In this document: positions 4,901 through 6,207 of the stretch, piece by piece | Position numbering within the stretch: position 1 is the stretch's first letter | Layout: every line of letters starts with the position of its first letter | Assembly (NCBI GenBank): GCA_937880795.1 | Contig: CALGRQ010000341.1 | Coordinates: forward strand, 1 to 6,207 | Reading direction: 5' to 3' | Source of the DNA: an uncultured Dyadobacter sp. | GTDB lineage: Bacteria; Bacteroidota; Bacteroidia; Cytophagales; Spirosomataceae | Length of the DNA stretch: 6,207 nt | Translations under genes and position numbers: made by a program | The notes under the pieces: model-generated | The model's input: the letters and a program-made list of their open reading frames with translations, nothing else | Told to the model about the DNA's origin: nothing | The model's database searches: none

Positions 4901-6207
4901 TTACGCCAGTCTTGACTCTTTTTCGTCCTTTTTAAATTTGCCTTTGTATACCAGTTTTTCGATGGCTACAAAGAGAACCGGTACTACAAAGATAGCAAGA
5001 GAGGTAGCCGCTAACATACCACCAAATACCGTCCAACCGATCGTCTTTCTGGATTCGGCTGCGGCCCCACTCGCAAAGGCGAGAGGAAGTACACCAAGTA
5101 TAAATGCCAGAGAGGTCATGATAATCGGACGAAGACGTAACCTTACAGCTTCCAAGGTCGCGTCCACAATCGGCATGCCGCCATCTACACGTTCTTTGGC
5201 AAATTCGACGATCAGAATGGCATTTTTGGCTGCAAGTCCGATCAGCGTAATAAGCCCGATTTGTGCATAAATATTGTTAGACAAATTCGGTAAGAAAGTA
5301 AGCGTCAAAATAGATCCAAATGCTCCGATAGGCACAGCGAATAGAACAGAGAACGGTATAGACCAGCTCTCATACAGTGCTGCTAAGAATAGGAATACAA
5401 AGACGATGGAGATAGCAAATATCACAATGGTGCTGTCACCCGCTTTTATTTCTTCACTACTCATACCCGAGAATTCATATCCATAACCCGCTGGCAGGGT
5501 AGAAGCAGCCACTTCTTTGAGAGCAGTAATGGCTTGTCCACTACTGAATCCAGGCTTAGGTACACCGTTAATCTCTACGGAACGATAGATGTTATAGTGT
5601 GAAATCAGGGCCGGGTTTTCTACCACTTTAGTGGAGACCAAGGTGCTCAAAGGAATCATGTTACCTTCGCGGTTACGAACATAGAACTTCTTGATCTGAT
5701 CCAGGTTCGAACGGAAACTACTATCCGCTTGTACCATTACACGGAAGTTACGACCATATAGGTTAAAATCGTTAACATAACTACTACCTAATAGGGTGGA
5801 TAGTGAATTGAAAACATCATTTACCTGAACGCCCAGTTTTTTCGTTTTGTCGCGATCTACATCAATTTGATAACTTGGCGTACGCGCATTAAAGAAAGTA
5901 TAGGCCATTCCAATTTCGGGACGAGCATTTAATGCACCCAGAAACTTACGAGATACCGCTTCAAATTGCTGAATATTGTCTGTACTGGTGGTTTGCTGTA
6001 ACTGGAAAGAGAAACCGGCAGCGTTACCCAAACCGGGTATAGCTGGTGGCGCAATGGCCATAACCCTTGCCTCTTTCAGGTCACGGGTCGATTGCTGAAT
6101 GCGAGCGATAACCGCCTGTACATGCTGTTCTGCACCTTTTCTTTGTGCCCAGGGATGTAAGCTGATAAACAGTGTACCCACGTTAGACTTATTAGAGAAA
6201 CTGATGG
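4901..6207 (-). CDS. RND multidrug efflux permease, AcrB-like (HAE1 family), C-terminal part
   Basis: Partial gene: the frame stays open to the right edge (adding ISFSNKSN before the GTG at 6179-6181, which is an internal Val). About 435 of the usual ~1050 residues are present. Numbering from that Val, the visible part covers the second half of the porter domain (GTLFISLHPW 2-11, APPAIPGLG 44-52, SSYVNDFNLYGR 133-144, YGYEFSGM 233-240) and then transmembrane helices matching AcrB TM8-TM12 (about 250-410), including LYESWSIPFSV, GLAAKNAILIVEFAK and LRLRPIIMTSLAFILGV. Lys319, Arg349 and Thr356 line up with AcrB Lys940, Arg971 and Thr978 of the proton relay; the paired Asp residues would be in the missing half. 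It is therefore an inner-membrane proton antiporter that exports drugs or other small molecules through a periplasmic adaptor and an outer-membrane channel. Those partner genes are not downstream and should be looked for beyond the right edge. The tail is short and charged. Confidence 0.95.
   Translation of the reverse strand, partial: ISFSNKSNVGTLFISLHPWAQRKGAEQHVQAVIARIQQSTRDLKEARVMAIAPPAIPGLGNAAGFSFQLQQTTSTDNIQQFEAVSRKFLGALNARPEIGMAYTFFNARTPSYQIDVDRDKTKKLGVQVNDVFNSLSTLLGSSYVNDFNLYGRNFRVMVQADSSFRSNLDQIKKFYVRNREGNMIPLSTLVSTKVVENPALISHYNIYRSVEINGVPKPGFSSGQAITALKEVAASTLPAGYGYEFSGMSSEEIKAGDSTIVIFAISIVFVFLFLAALYESWSIPFSVLFAVPIGAFGSILTLTFLPNLSNNIYAQIGLITLIGLAAKNAILIVEFAKERVDGGMPIVDATLEAVRLRLRPIIMTSLAFILGVLPLAFASGAAAESRKTIGWTVFGGMLAATSLAIFVVPVLFVAIEKLVYKGKFKKDEKESRLA

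Noticed and set aside
4896..5486. Plus-strand open frames opposite the RND gene
   Set aside because: The minus-strand frame is a clear AcrB homologue through the whole interval; the plus frames are Ser/Ala/Thr-rich antisense shadows.
1..6207. Mobile elements, CRISPR arrays, tRNA or rRNA genes, and toxin or defence genes
   Set aside because: No transposase or integrase motifs, terminal repeats, regularly spaced repeats or RNA-gene signatures were seen on either strand.

Overview
The window looks like a stretch of a Bacteroidota chromosome, most likely from the Sphingobacteriaceae (Pedobacter/Sphingobacterium type). The reasons are DUF4270 and DUF4907 proteins (families I know mainly from Bacteroidota), lipoproteins with an S-C lipobox followed by polar or acidic residues, a promoter that exactly fits the Bacteroidota consensus TTG-N19-TAnnTTTG, and starts without clear Shine-Dalgarno sequences. 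The genus call is an impression; no rRNA or marker gene is present.

Layout, left to right. (1) 1-410, plus strand: the 3' end of an endonuclease/exonuclease/phosphatase (EEP) family gene, cut by the left edge. (2) A perfect 15-bp hairpin (430-464) acts as a shared terminator between this gene and the minus-strand pair that runs toward it. (3) 459-1834, minus strand: a two-gene operon encoding a six-repeat Kelch lipoprotein followed, 8 bp later, by a small membrane-anchored DUF4907 protein. (4) About 0.5 kb without a convincing gene, holding the divergent promoters. (5) 2363-3796, plus strand: a DUF4270 lipoprotein, closed by a strong intrinsic terminator. (6) 3864-4766, minus strand: a bestrophin-family channel. 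(7) 4901-6207, minus strand: the C-terminal ~435 residues of an AcrB-like RND efflux pump (HAE1 type), running off the right edge and closed by its own hairpin.

The most interesting part is the centre. Three envelope proteins (a Kelch beta-propeller lipoprotein, a DUF4907 anchored protein and a DUF4270 lipoprotein) sit head to head around one regulatory region. None has an assigned biochemical function that I can name. Their grouping suggests a joint cell-envelope or surface role, but that is inference. The bestrophin and RND genes are ordinary members of well-known families and appear to be separate transcription units. I saw no tRNA, rRNA, CRISPR array, insertion sequence or phage gene.
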